Shown here: positions 28,303 through 38,062 of the stretch, one piece after another
Layout: each line of letters starts with the position of its first letter
Numbering within the stretch: position 1 is the first letter of the stretch
DNA from: Yarrowia lipolytica
Lineage: Eukaryota; Ascomycota; Dipodascomycetes; Dipodascales
Direction: 5' to 3'
DNA: 64,000 nt
Assembly: GCF_001761485.1 (NCBI RefSeq)
Contig: NC_090772.1
Coordinates: forward strand, 2,664,501 to 2,728,500
Notes under the pieces: generated by a model
Told to the model about the DNA's origin: nothing
The model's database searches: none
Seen by the model: only the letters and a program-made list of their open reading frames with translations
Position numbers and translations under genes: made by a program

Positions 28303-29433
28303 CTAGTACTCCACCCACTGAACCAGCTGCTTCTTACCTCCGCCCTTCTGAGCCTTTCCAAGGGCGTCCAAAAACTCGGACAGAACAACGTCGTTACCCT
28401 TGCTGAAGTCCAGAGTCGAAATGTTAACGGGAGGAGCCACAAACTTCTTTTCTCGGTAGAACTTGAAGATGTTCTCAATGGTCTTAGCCTTCTCTTCAGG
28501 GTGCTTATCGGCCCATCGAGTCAGCCAGTAGCCCTTGGCAGTGATGTCCTTGAAGATAAAAGGGCCAGTGGGGAACGTAAGAGGCTTCTTAGACATGCCT
28601 CCGTAAGTGACAATGGATCCTCCGGCTCCCAGCTGTCGCATGATGGAAGTGGCGCTCTTTCCTCCAATACAGTTGAGAGCCAGCTTAATCTTTCCGCCGG
28701 TCCAGGACTTGATCTGCTTGGAAAACAACTTATCCGAGGCCTCCTCCTCAGTGATTACGTGGGTGGCGCCCAGATCGGTGAGTTCCTTCTTGAGCACTTC
28801 GAGATCAGGACGATCTCTGACCACAGAGATGCTCTTGAGACCTCGGATGTGGCCAATCTGAATAGCTGCTCGCCCAACACCGCTGTTACCACCGTTCTGA
28901 ATGAACCAGTCGCCCTCCTTGAGGTCCTTGAGCATCTCGTAAGCAGTAGAGGGGTTAACAGACACAGTGGTAGCCTGCACCTTGGTGAGATCAGTGTTGT
29001 CAATCTTCACAACGGTGTCAGCCTCCACCAGAGCATGTGATCGCCAGGTTCCAAAGCATGTCTTTCGAGGAAGAACCCAGTCGCCCTTCTTCAGTCCAGA
29101 CTTGGCACCGGGATCAAGCACCTGGAACAGACCCTCGTTGCCTCCAATAGCAGCGTCTTCGTTGTTGATCTGGACGGATTTGGGAGGCACAGAGGGATAA
29201 ACGCCCTCCAATTGGTTAATGTCAGCCGGGTTGATAGTGAATCCGAGCGACTTAAGCAGCACCTGGTTCTCCAGAGGCTTCTCAATGGGATACTCCAGCA
29301 CCTGGATCACGTCCTTGGGCTCGCCAGTTTGGGAGAAGACAAACGCCCGGCCAACGGAGTTAAATCGCAGACCAAAAGAGGGCGTTCCAAAGCCGGATCG
29401 TGCCAATTGAGAGGTTCGAAGTGTTCGTAGCAT
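28303..29433 (-). CDS. ETR1: Mitochondrial trans-2-enoyl-ACP/CoA reductase Etr1
   Basis: A 376-residue member of the MECR/Etr1 family, which performs the last, NADPH-dependent reduction of mitochondrial type II fatty acid synthesis (supplying octanoyl-ACP for lipoate). The ATG at 29433 gives a basic presequence (MLRTLRTSQLARSGFG). The frame is open 27 codons further up (MEKGN), which looks less like a targeting signal. Conserved features are FTINPADINQLEGVYP near residue 65, GGNEGLFQVLDPG, WVLPRKTCFGTWRSHAL, the Rossmann region WFIQNGGNSGVGRAAIQIG and YGGMSKKPL. Length fits yeast Etr1. The truncated LINE lies about 300 bases beyond its 3' end. Confidence 0.93.
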   Translation of the reverse strand: MLRTLRTSQLARSGFGTPSFGLRFNSVGRAFVFSQTGEPKDVIQVLEYPIEKPLENQVLLKSLGFTINPADINQLEGVYPSVPPKSVQINNEDAAIGGNEGLFQVLDPGAKSGLKKGDWVLPRKTCFGTWRSHALVEADTVVKIDNTDLTKVQATTVSVNPSTAYEMLKDLKEGDWFIQNGGNSGVGRAAIQIGHIRGLKSISVVRDRPDLEVLKKELTDLGATHVITEEEASDKLFSKQIKSWTGGKIKLALNCIGGKSATSIMRQLGAGGSIVTYGGMSKKPLTFPTGPFIFKDITAKGYWLTRWADKHPEEKAKTIENIFKFYREKKFVAPPVNISTLDFSKGNDVVLSEFLDALGKAQKGGGKKQLVQWVEY

Positions 29434-30817
29434 GTCGTTTGAGTAGAAGTTGTAACCAGCTTGCTCGTTGCGGAAATTTAAAAGTGGATAAGAGATTGAG
29501 TTACCCTTTTCCAAATGAGTGATGAAAGATGAAGACGAGTGTATAATGGGGTATAGAATCGAAGATGAATTTCTGAATAAACCATTTTGTTGTAAATTTC
29601 GTCATAAATTGATTTGTTTGTTTTTCCCGCCAAAATAACTCCTTTTTTTACCCTTTTTAACTGACCGCCTGACCCATAAGGTTCTCAATATAATGGTTGG
29701 GGTACATGCAGAATTGTGGAGTGAGCAGCCAGGTGGTTTTGTCGTTTCTCAGAAGAAGAAATGAGCACCTGAACAGGCCAAATAGACAAATAAATTACTG
29801 GTCGCAATTTCTGCCATTTTTTTCGACTTTATTCTATATACCAATCCATATCTCTCCATTCGCAACATCACCAAATGTCAACGTTCGGAGCAAAGCCGGA
29901 ACTCTATTTTTAGACTGAATCTTTGGGTGAAAAAATCAGCTGGTTATGTAAGCAAAGGTACAGTAATGCACTGGCAATTTGAGACGATGAGCTGCTCTTT
30001 GTCTCAAGGAGCTGTGCTAGTGAGTCAATCAAATCATCAGCTGATATGTGCTGATATAACGTTATAAACTGAGCAAGACCCCGTTGAAAAGTTCCCAAGT
30101 GAACCCTGTGCCGACTGCAACTACGCCTTGTATCGAAGACCCCTTAGATCTATAAGTAGAGTGGCGTGTTTGACCGGTTCTGAAACATTATTGCTGCAGC
30201 GCTCGTATTCGCTACCCGAGACAATGGGTTTACAAGGGGAGACAGTAGTGTAACTTTCCTCGAGGAGGAGGCTAGCGCAGTGAGTGGTGTTCGGGTAAGT
30301 ATTCAGAGAAGAGGTTGGTTTTTTGGATATTGAGCAATTGGGTTAATTGTGTAGTATATACTGTAGTTAACTGTTGACTCGGTATTGACCTCTGAACGCA
30401 GTTGCCAAACATAATCTCCTCTTGACGGAAGTCTCAATGTGAGACAGACAATCATAGAAGTGTATATATGTTAATTGGAGAGCAGAGTTGAGCGTCGAAT
30501 CAAGGGTTTATATCCTGATCGAAACCATCAGGGCCATGGGTCTTTTCCAAACTAGAACAGTCGTACGGTACGTCTCTGTACAGTCACTATCAGATCACAT
30601 TGTAAAAGTAGGCTTCTTGTCAGCTCAACGTTATTGTCCGAGTTCAAGAACTGAGACTTGCAACCACAATTAATTGTGATACTCTCCTTCGTTCCTGTGC
30701 ACTCACTCTACCAAGTATCTACATTCGCCTAGAGCTTCTGAATACAACAATAAATCATTACTCAACGTTAGACAAAGGTCACTCTAGCGACTTCGTATGC
30801 AGCTCTGGGGGGACATT
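29434..30817. other. Intergenic 1.4 kb; no gene recognised
   Basis: ETR1 promoter and 3' side of the WrbA-like gene. AT-rich near 29580-29650 and 29800-29850. The minus strand near 30290 contains ATACTTACC, as at a U1 snRNA 5' end, but no U1 structure follows. Nothing else recognised. Confidence 0.5.
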
Positions 30818-31423
30818 TTAAAACTTGACCTTGGAAACGGTCTCGTAGAAAGCCTTGCCCTGGCCCTCGTGCATGTCGAGCTCGAGCTTGGAAGGCTGTC
30901 GAGAACCATCAGAAGCTGCGTAGGCTCCAGCTCCCCAAGGAGAGCCACCGTGGACCTCCTGGAGGTTGGTCTGTAGGGCAAAGGTGTTCTTGTAGCCCAG
31001 AGGAACGTAGATGAGGCCGTGGTGAGCCACAACAGACAGGCAGTTGAGAACAGTCACCTCCTGTCCTCCTCCGGGGGTTCCGGTGGAGACAAAGAAGCCA
31101 GCATACTTGCCGTGGAGGGCGCCGGAGGCCCAGAGACCACCGGTAGCGTCCCAGAAGGACTTCCACTGGGCAGGCATGTTTCCAAATCGAGTGGGAACGC
31201 CAAACAGGAAGGCGTCGTAGGTTGCCAGAACCTCGGGGGTCATGACGGGGTCATTGGCAGGGCCGGGGGCGTGGAGAGCCTTGAGGGTGGCCTCGTCAAG
31301 GGTCTCGGGGATTCGGAAGATGTCAGCCTGGCCACCGGCGGCAACAATGCCTCGCTTGATGGCCTCGGCGAGGGTTCGGACGTGGCCCCAGGTGGAGTAG
31401 TAGATGATAGCGATCTTGACCAT
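30818..31423 (-). CDS. WrbA-type NAD(P)H:quinone oxidoreductase (Pst2/Ycp4 family)
   Basis: A 201-residue flavodoxin-fold protein. The FMN phosphate loop is [15 protein letters not shown] (residues 8-22). Also conserved are [20 protein letters not shown] and [12 protein letters not shown], and the HGG near the end ([16 protein letters not shown]), all typical of WrbA proteins. These reduce quinones by two electrons and respond to oxidative stress. In yeasts the Pst2/Rfs1/Ycp4 relatives associate with plasma-membrane eisosome domains. This copy lacks any C-terminal lipidation motif (ends SKVKF). It is divergent from a paralogue 1.6 kb away that has one. Confidence 0.93.
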   Translation of the reverse strand: MVKIAIIYYSTWGHVRTLAEAIKRGIVAAGGQADIFRIPETLDEATLKALHAPGPANDPVMTPEVLATYDAFLFGVPTRFGNMPAQWKSFWDATGGLWASGALHGKYAGFFVSTGTPGGGQEVTVLNCLSVVAHHGLIYVPLGYKNTFALQTNLQEVHGGSPWGAGAYAASDGSRQPSKLELDMHEGQGKAFYETVSKVKF

Positions 31424-33014
31424 GTTTGTGTTTGTAGTGAGGATTATGGGAGATGATGGAGGGGCACTACTAGGGTGACAGGTGGTCTATATATGTCTTT
31501 TGGAGCTCCATGACGTTTGTGTTATTACCAATTATTGGTGGTTAGGTTGGGTTGCATTTTGGGAGACTTTCGAGAAGGGGCAAAAGTGGTCGGATCTGGG
31601 CGGGAAAAGGCGGAATTTGGGCAGAATCTGTCCAGGAATCGATTGGTGATATCAATTCCCGCGCCAGCCGGCTTTTCACACTCGTTTTCACCTTCCCATA
31701 GTGACACGTTGAGACGTTGAAAATAAGCTCCCACCCCAAACCCCGTTTGGGTCGCTCTTAGCATGTCTGACTAAAGGTGCATTAGTGGTGATAAATAGAA
31801 ACAAAAAAGAAAGGCGGGTTTGGGGGAAACGATAGGAGAGCTGCCGCAGCGACTCTGGGTTAGGTCTTGCAACGCCCACTTGTAGTAGGGTGGTAATTGT
31901 ATAGTCGGGGTAGGGTTAGGTGTTTCACTTGAAGGAAACGTGCCCAATGTGCCATGTTGAGGAGGTCTACTATCGTCGGATTCGTTAGGTCTGTATAGTC
32001 GTGTTGGCGATGCGGGAGTTCGGCACGATTAGCGAAAAGAAAAAGGCCCGAGGCTTTGTCTGGTACAGTAACTCGTAGTTTCACCGTTGGTAGATTGCGC
32101 CATCGGACGTTGTACGGTTTACAGGGGTACAGTTTGGTGACGACGACTCCCACCGGCCGTCAATTATCATCATGACCAAATCTGTAGTCAGCTTGAATTT
32201 GGGTTCGGATGCAACGGGCAGACGCGATGATAAAAGTGGATGATATCATGGACATGGACCAATCTGGCACTGTATCAGCCGTCAATCTGATGGACTAAAT
32301 GTCAGTCTGGCTGGACCTGACTATTTGAGATGTAGATAAGACTAGCATTGACAAACTAAGCGCATGTGATGATTGTGTTGATTGTGGGATCGATACGGGT
32401 GCACAACGCTTGTGTATGCATCACCATGTATACTGGATGAGGCTGAGCATTTGTCAGGGTCACGGCCAGATATCAACCATTAGTAATGTTTCTGCATTAG
32501 TAAATCGGAGCAATTGTGATTAATCCCCAGAACCAAACCAAAACGCCATCTCTAACTTTCTCACAGTACGTACTTGTACGAACTTGTACACAAGTGCATA
32601 CGCCGTTATTACGACCGGGCGACTACCACACCCGATCATGAACAAGGTATCCCGTGTGCTGGATTAGGTGCACACCACACGGCAGATTTATGTTTAGGCA
32701 CTTGTATAACTATAGGGCGAATGGTGTGATATCATGTGACTTGGGAGCTGGGGATGATACGAGACACGGAGTTGGCACAGGCGGCGATTGTGCAGAGCCA
32801 AGCGCCGACCTATCTGGTTCCCGCACGTCACGCCTCTACCAGTCGAGATTCTTGGTCTCGCTAATTTTTAAGGTTCCAGAGTCGACTTTGTATATTGGTA
32901 ATGCGCTGGTAATCAAAAGTCAAAGTTGAAATAAGCTCACAGCCCAGCAACATAAAGACACTGGTGATTGTCGCTGAGTCGGACAGCTCGACAAACCGAC
33001 CTTTATAATTAACC
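31424..33014. other. Divergent promoter region between two WrbA paralogues
   Basis: A 1.6-kb spacer without recognised genes. A cluster of GTAC-rich words lies near 32570-32600 (ACGTACTTGTACG, ACTTGTACACAAGTGC). TTTATAATTAA immediately precedes the ATG at 33015. Confidence 0.5.
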
Positions 33015-34088
33015 ATGCCCAAAATCGCAATTCTCATCTACTCCACATACGGCCACATTGCCGAATTGGCCCGCAAGGAGGCCGAGGGAGTCAAGGCCGC
33101 CGGAGGCCAGGTCGACCTCTACCAGGTGGAGGAGACGCTGTCGGAGGAGATTCTCAAGTACATGAAGGCTCCCGGCCAGCCTCACGATTTCAAGGTTCTG
33201 ACCCCCGCCGACGTGGAGGTGCTCACGGGCTACGACGGGTTTCTGTTTGGAATCCCCAGCAGATTCGGTTCGTTCCCTGCCCAGTGGAAGACCTTCTGGG
33301 ACGCTACCGGCGGTCTGTGGGCCACCGGAGGCCTCCACGGCAAGTACGTGGGTCAATTCGTCAGCAGTGGCACCCAGGGAGGAGGCCAGGAGGTACTTCC
33401 CCGAAACACCCTCTCCATCTATGTCCACCACGGCATGAACTACGTGCCTCTGGGCTACAAGGACACCTTTGCCGAGCAGACCAACCTCGAGGAGGTACAT
33501 GGAGGCTCTCCCTGGGGAGCAGGCACATTTGCCGATTCGGACGGCTCGCGAACCCCCTCTCCTCTTGAGGAGAAGGTCGCCTTCACCCAGGGTAAGGTTT
33601 TCACCGAGGTGCTGATCAAGGCTGAGGGAGGAGCTGCCGGTGCTACTAACGGCGTCCAGAACGGCGCCCAGCAGAAGACTCTCGACCCCAAGGCTGGAGG
33701 AGCCACTGGAAACGATGTCACTGGAGGAGAGGCTGCCGCCGCCGCTGGTGTGGGAGCTGGAGCTGGAGCTGTCGGAGCTGGAGCTGGAGCTGTCGGAGCT
33801 GGAGCTGCACCCGCTGCCGGAGCTGGAGCTGCACCCCCTGCTGATGCTGCCACTGCTACAAACACAGGTACCACCGCGGCCACCGGCGCGGCCACTACCG
33901 AGAAGGGTGCTGCAGGCACCGCGGGTGCTTCGACCGGTGCCGCTGCCAACACCACTACCGCCAAGCCCACCGCAGCAGCATCTAAGCCTGCCACAACCGA
34001 GAAGGCTGCTGGTGCCAAGAAGACCAACCCGGCCAAGGACGTTAAGGAGGAGAAGAGCAAGTGCTGTGGAATCTGCACTATTATGTAG
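33015..34088 (+). CDS. YCP4: Ycp4-like flavoprotein with Ala/Gly-rich tail and CaaX box
   Basis: A 357-residue paralogue of the neighbouring WrbA-type protein. Residues 1-200 are the flavodoxin-fold quinone reductase ([65 protein letters not shown]). Residues 205-340 are a low-complexity tail of Ala, Gly, Thr and Lys, including a GAGAGAV repeat encoded by a GGAGCT-rich repeat near 33750-33840. The C-terminus SKCCGICTIM ends in a CaaX-type box (C-T-I-M, favouring farnesylation) with a preceding Cys pair that could be palmitoylated. That points to membrane anchoring, which is known for yeast Ycp4-type proteins. The tail probably acts as a flexible linker. The name is by family resemblance. Confidence 0.9.
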   Translation: MPKIAILIYSTYGHIAELARKEAEGVKAAGGQVDLYQVEETLSEEILKYMKAPGQPHDFKVLTPADVEVLTGYDGFLFGIPSRFGSFPAQWKTFWDATGGLWATGGLHGKYVGQFVSSGTQGGGQEVLPRNTLSIYVHHGMNYVPLGYKDTFAEQTNLEEVHGGSPWGAGTFADSDGSRTPSPLEEKVAFTQGKVFTEVLIKAEGGAAGATNGVQNGAQQKTLDPKAGGATGNDVTGGEAAAAAGVGAGAGAVGAGAGAVGAGAAPAAGAGAAPPADAATATNTGTTAATGAATTEKGAAGTAGASTGAAANTTTAKPTAAASKPATTEKAAGAKKTNPAKDVKEEKSKCCGICTIM

Positions 34089-35116
34089 AGGTACTTGTAC
34101 CGGGAAGGACAGTTGTATAGTGTAATTTTATTATTAATGATGATCATAGCCGTCGAAATCGCGGAGCGAAGCGCAAAGGGATTCCAGCGAGACGCGTACA
34201 AGAATTAGGGGTCAATTGAGCTGAGATTAGCATGGCCAGTACCAGATACCAGCCTATATCGATGCGCCCCACCCTCAAACAAGAATACACACCGCAGAGT
34301 TTTGTTAGTAAATGAATGAACTTGGCTACTTGTCAATTGTGTCGGAAATGAATATTCGTACTACACAACTTGTCTCCAGATCCTTCAAATAACTCATCCA
34401 TGTAACTGAGTGATATCTGGACCGTGGAGTTTAACTCTACAAAAGACCATTCTGTTGGGGATATGTACAGGACTTGTGTAAGTACAAGAAATTGAGAGTG
34501 TTGTGATTCACTGGAGACATATATAGATGTTTCAATTCTCCTCTTCATCATCCGGCGGTTGACTCATCATCCACGAGTTGCTTCAGCTCTTCGGATCACC
34601 CATCGAAAGTTAGCCTTTCCCCGCCTCACTTAGATGTCTTAATGAGGGTTAAATAGATGTCTCATAATGACCCTTCAAAACAGGTTATGAGCAGGTTTGA
34701 AAAGCAGAATTCTGATACAAGTACAAGGTACGAGGAGAGTGTCGATATCGTAACTTATTGCGTTTCTTACGTTCCGTACAGTTTTCGCATACAGTTTTTG
34801 ACCATTGGTCACTACTCCTAACATTAAGTATCCAAGTAACGCCCAACTAAACCCTAACAATGCTTCATCAGTTTGTAAGACGAAGCCCCTGGCTTGAACA
34901 AAAACACACGATGCCAGGCAGGAGAAATACAACTTCCTAACATGTCATTACCTATATACAGTTTTCTGGAGCGTGTGGTGATCTGGACTGAGCCTTCAGT
35001 AAGAGATGCTGAAAATGGAGACTGTGAATGCATCTCACTCGCTCGCTCCTCACTCTCGATTGAGCTATGTTCCCCTGAGGTACTGTACTCCCGAAGACAC
35101 ACATTTGTTGTCTCTC
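34089..35116. other. Convergent intergenic 1 kb; no gene recognised
   Basis: Lies between the Ycp4-like gene and the JmjC gene, both ending here. No frame with family resemblance; no repeats noticed. Confidence 0.5.
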
Positions 35117-36736
35117 TTAAGCAAAACCAAAACTAAATCCCATGTCTTTGTCCTCAGTCAGCTCCTGCCAGACATTCTTCTTCTCCTCCTTTTTCTTAGG
35201 CAGCTTCTCCAATGCACTCTCCAAGTCTCCCTTGTACTCAGACTCCTCCAACACTTTGACAAACAGGTCGTAAATAGGAGCATCTGGAACGCCTAGCTTG
35301 TCAGCCCACAACGCCACCTTCTCACATTGGAAACCAGAGATCTGGTCAGGTTTGTCTCTAAGGAACTTGAGTGCTTCCACGAGCTTCTGACCCCGAGGAA
35401 TGAAGTTCTGAGTCACAGCAACACACTCTGCATCGCAAACATTGACCACCATATGCCACCAGCCTGCAGGGACATACATGGTCTCTCCTTCCTGACACAT
35501 ACCATGCAGAAAAGGAGGAGAGAAGTTCCCTGTTCCATCATCTTGCTGAGTCAGTCCTTCCATGACGACATCATTGTAAAAGCCTCCCAGAAACCACTCA
35601 GCCAGAGAACAAGGAGAAGTCACCTCTGATTCTTCTCCATCAGTGTAAATTCCAGGAGGAGTGACATTTGGAGGAAACATGACCCAATACTTGGCGCCCT
35701 TAAGAATCGAGTTCCAAGCACAGGTCGAGTTGGGGTCTTTGTGGAAGGTGGAGCCGGAATTTCGAGGCCCAATGATCATCCACGAGTAGTCCGGGCGAGC
35801 AGATCCACATAGAGTGAACAGATCAGTCTTGAAAATGGAGGGAATATAGGGGTCAATATATGTCGATCGGAAGGGCTTCTTCTCAGCAGTATCACCATCA
35901 GCTTCCCCTAACTTGCCCTTCATAACCTGAGAGCGACAATCAAACAGATACAAAGGAGACTCATCAACATTGTCCTTCATATAACCCTCATAGACCCCAA
36001 GAGGCCAGTCGACGCACTCCTGACGGAAAATCACGTGGCCAAACTTCTCCACGAGTTTCGCCACACTGAACAAATCACGTGACTCCGTCCACGAGCACTG
36101 TTCGTTGCCGTCTCCTCGAGGATATTCCTCAGTAAGGATAAACGGTTGGTCTGACTTGGCTTGGAACTGTTCCTCAGTTAATGGTTCACTAATACGTTCA
36201 ATGTCGAGATTTGTGTGTTTCTTGAGTTGACTAAGACCTCTCTTGATGTACGATTCAAAGTCCACTTGTGAGCACTGGAATGGTCGGTAGAGAAGATCAG
36301 AGTAAAGATACGTCTTGATAGAGTCACCAGACGCTGTAGAACCAGGCTCAATGATAGAGCACTTGACACGAGCCTCCTGGTCACGTGAAAGACCCCAATA
36401 GCTTCGTCTCCAGGTCCCCTTCCATTCCTTGATCTGTCGTTCATCCTCCACAAACAGCTCCTTCCACAGCTCGTCCTGCCAGGCAAAGGCGTAGCAGAAT
36501 TTAGAGGCAAAGCCGAAATTTCGAATGGATTCGGCGTCTCCAATTTCACCGACAATGGAGTAAAGTAGAGTGTCAGGAAAGACTACCAGTGCACCCAGGC
36601 TGTTTTTGCGCGCTTCAAAAGCTCGTTTTCGTTCTTCGTTAGTTAATAAGAGCACATTTCCCTCGGGACGGATCTCCAGGGGATGTGGAGAGGTCACCAG
36701 AGTGTTGTCCAGCTTTCGTTTCTTCGGTAGCTGCAT
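35117..36736 (-). CDS. F-box/JmjC-domain protein (putative 2-oxoglutarate oxygenase)
   Basis: A 539-residue protein from the ATG at 36736 (MQLPKKRKL); the frame is open 16 codons upstream, without an ATG. An F-box-like segment lies near residues 45-90 (ALVVFPDTLLYSIVGEIG, then FCYAFAWQDELWKELF). The JmjC cupin occupies about 225-460. The iron triad is visible as His332 and Asp334 in STFHKDPNSTCAWN and His428 in AGWWHMVVNV. KYWVMFPP follows the first motif. The layout resembles the JMJD6-like fungal group (S. pombe F-box/JmjC proteins), which are Fe(II)/2-oxoglutarate hydroxylases or demethylases; the substrate is unknown. The C-terminus ends in a Lys/Glu helix. An N-terminal KKRK could be a nuclear signal. 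Confidence 0.88.
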   Translation of the reverse strand: MQLPKKRKLDNTLVTSPHPLEIRPEGNVLLLTNEERKRAFEARKNSLGALVVFPDTLLYSIVGEIGDAESIRNFGFASKFCYAFAWQDELWKELFVEDERQIKEWKGTWRRSYWGLSRDQEARVKCSIIEPGSTASGDSIKTYLYSDLLYRPFQCSQVDFESYIKRGLSQLKKHTNLDIERISEPLTEEQFQAKSDQPFILTEEYPRGDGNEQCSWTESRDLFSVAKLVEKFGHVIFRQECVDWPLGVYEGYMKDNVDESPLYLFDCRSQVMKGKLGEADGDTAEKKPFRSTYIDPYIPSIFKTDLFTLCGSARPDYSWMIIGPRNSGSTFHKDPNSTCAWNSILKGAKYWVMFPPNVTPPGIYTDGEESEVTSPCSLAEWFLGGFYNDVVMEGLTQQDDGTGNFSPPFLHGMCQEGETMYVPAGWWHMVVNVCDAECVAVTQNFIPRGQKLVEALKFLRDKPDQISGFQCEKVALWADKLGVPDAPIYDLFVKVLEESEYKGDLESALEKLPKKKEEKKNVWQELTEDKDMGFSFGFA

Positions 36737-37459
36737 TTCTCGACAAGTTGTGTGTGACGGGGAAGTCTGAAAATTCGAGGTCAAAAAAAATTAAAAAACC
36801 AAAAAAAAACTGAAACTTTTAAAGTTTGGATTATGCAGAGAGCTGTAGGGTGATGGGACGGTGATGAGATGGGGTTGGAGAAGTAGAATACGAATATGAT
36901 CGAGGAAAATCTACGCAGGGAGAAACCAGTGTCATGTGACTGCATTTAAGCTGCACAGATTTCTTCTATCACGAGATGATGTGTGGTTATGTTATGATTT
37001 ACAGTTCATCTGAATATCAGACCATACAAACGGCATAAAAATACTGGAAGAATGCGTTTGTAGTGAAAGAACTGTGCGATAGGAATACTGTAGAATATAT
37101 GAGTGTGTACAGTACATTACGTTGATAGTTCACCATTTCAACACGACTTCCCTTGAATAATTCACATTTATCAGCCCTCATTCCTTCACCAACATCAGCA
37201 GAGGAAACCCACCTACCCAAGTGGGTTTACATCACCAACGGAAGGTTTCTCCGTTCAGCACCAAAAAGTTGTCTCCATATCTGCCCTTGATAGGTTTGAC
37301 ACGTGGTTGTAGAATTTGTCTCAAGAGAGGTCTCGAAGCTGAGTTTGGAGGCGCACGGAGACAGATGTGAGATGGATGTGCCAGTTCATTTGGACTTGGG
37401 AAGGCACATCCTGTCTGCTGTGGAGTAACCATATCACGAATCTGGCAGCTGAGGGCTCG
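36737..37459. other. Intergenic 0.7 kb upstream of JmjC gene and pseudogene
   Basis: A-rich and T-rich just upstream of the JmjC gene (36782-36825). No WD40 coding remains of the adjacent cyclophilin relic were recognised here. Confidence 0.5.
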
Positions 37460-38062
37460 GCAGTTCTTGATAGATGGAGGGAAAATGGCGAGTTTTGCCG
37501 AAATGTTCTTTATCTATCCGTCGCTTTTGGGAATCAAGATGGTGTCGATCCGAAACAACAAGATTGTTCGAATGTATGGCTACACGGACGATCTGCGGTT
37601 CTCTCAGGTGTTTCTGTTGCATACCAACTTTGAGGTGTCCATTGAAGCCTCTTCGGCGAAGAACCAGCTCCTGGATGAGTTATGGAACTCGGATGCAGTC
37701 TTGTTTGTTTCAGCACGTGACCAGGATAGATTCTACTAGTTCTCCTACACCACCGAGGACTTCTTGACCGGCAGAGATGCAAATAACGAGATGGAGGAAA
37801 GTTCCAAGAAGGAGGAAAAAGACGGAGAGCTCAAATCGGCATCTAGAGTTGTCTTGCACACGAATCTGGGACACCGCCGCTACCCTGTTCCCTCAAGCTG
37901 CGCCCAAAACCTGTGCCAACTTCTCAGAGTTGTGTCCAATTGAATTGGACACTCGACTCCTCTACCTTCCACCGAATCATCAAGAAGTTTATGAGCCAAG
38001 GAGGAGATCCAGACGGAAATTGTACTGGTAGTCAGCATCTGGGGCTAGAACTTCGAGGATGA
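37460..38062 (+). pseudogene. Relic of PPWD1-type cyclophilin (end of WD region plus part of PPIase)
   Basis: A decayed host gene. The reading frame near 37470-37740 gives YPSLLGIKMVSIRNNKIVRM and, later, DAVLFVSARDQDRFY. This corresponds to the region between WD repeats and cyclophilin domain in PPWD1-type proteins (human LGIKVINVETNRCVRILG is the remembered counterpart). After an in-frame TAG at 37738 the same frame continues through an acidic linker into VVLHTNLG. A frameshift near 37870 moves to LFPQAAPKTCANFSELC. A further shift gives STFHRIIKKFM and QGGDPDGN, the cyclophilin core. A TGA at 38060-38062 ends the recognisable part. The WD40 region and the C-terminal half of the cyclophilin are missing. 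An upstream shift near 37500 is also likely (ENGEF in one frame, LLGIK in another). Confidence 0.82.

Noticed and set aside
30270-30300. ATACTTACC on the minus strand as the 5' end of a U1 snRNA
   Set aside because: No AUCACGAAG-type loop, Sm site or stem-loops of U1 follow; a nine-base match alone is not enough.
33455-34201. 248-codon Ala/Pro-rich frame opposite the Ycp4-like gene
   Set aside because: Product of the GGAGCT repeat read backwards; the sense strand carries an evident enzyme and CaaX box.
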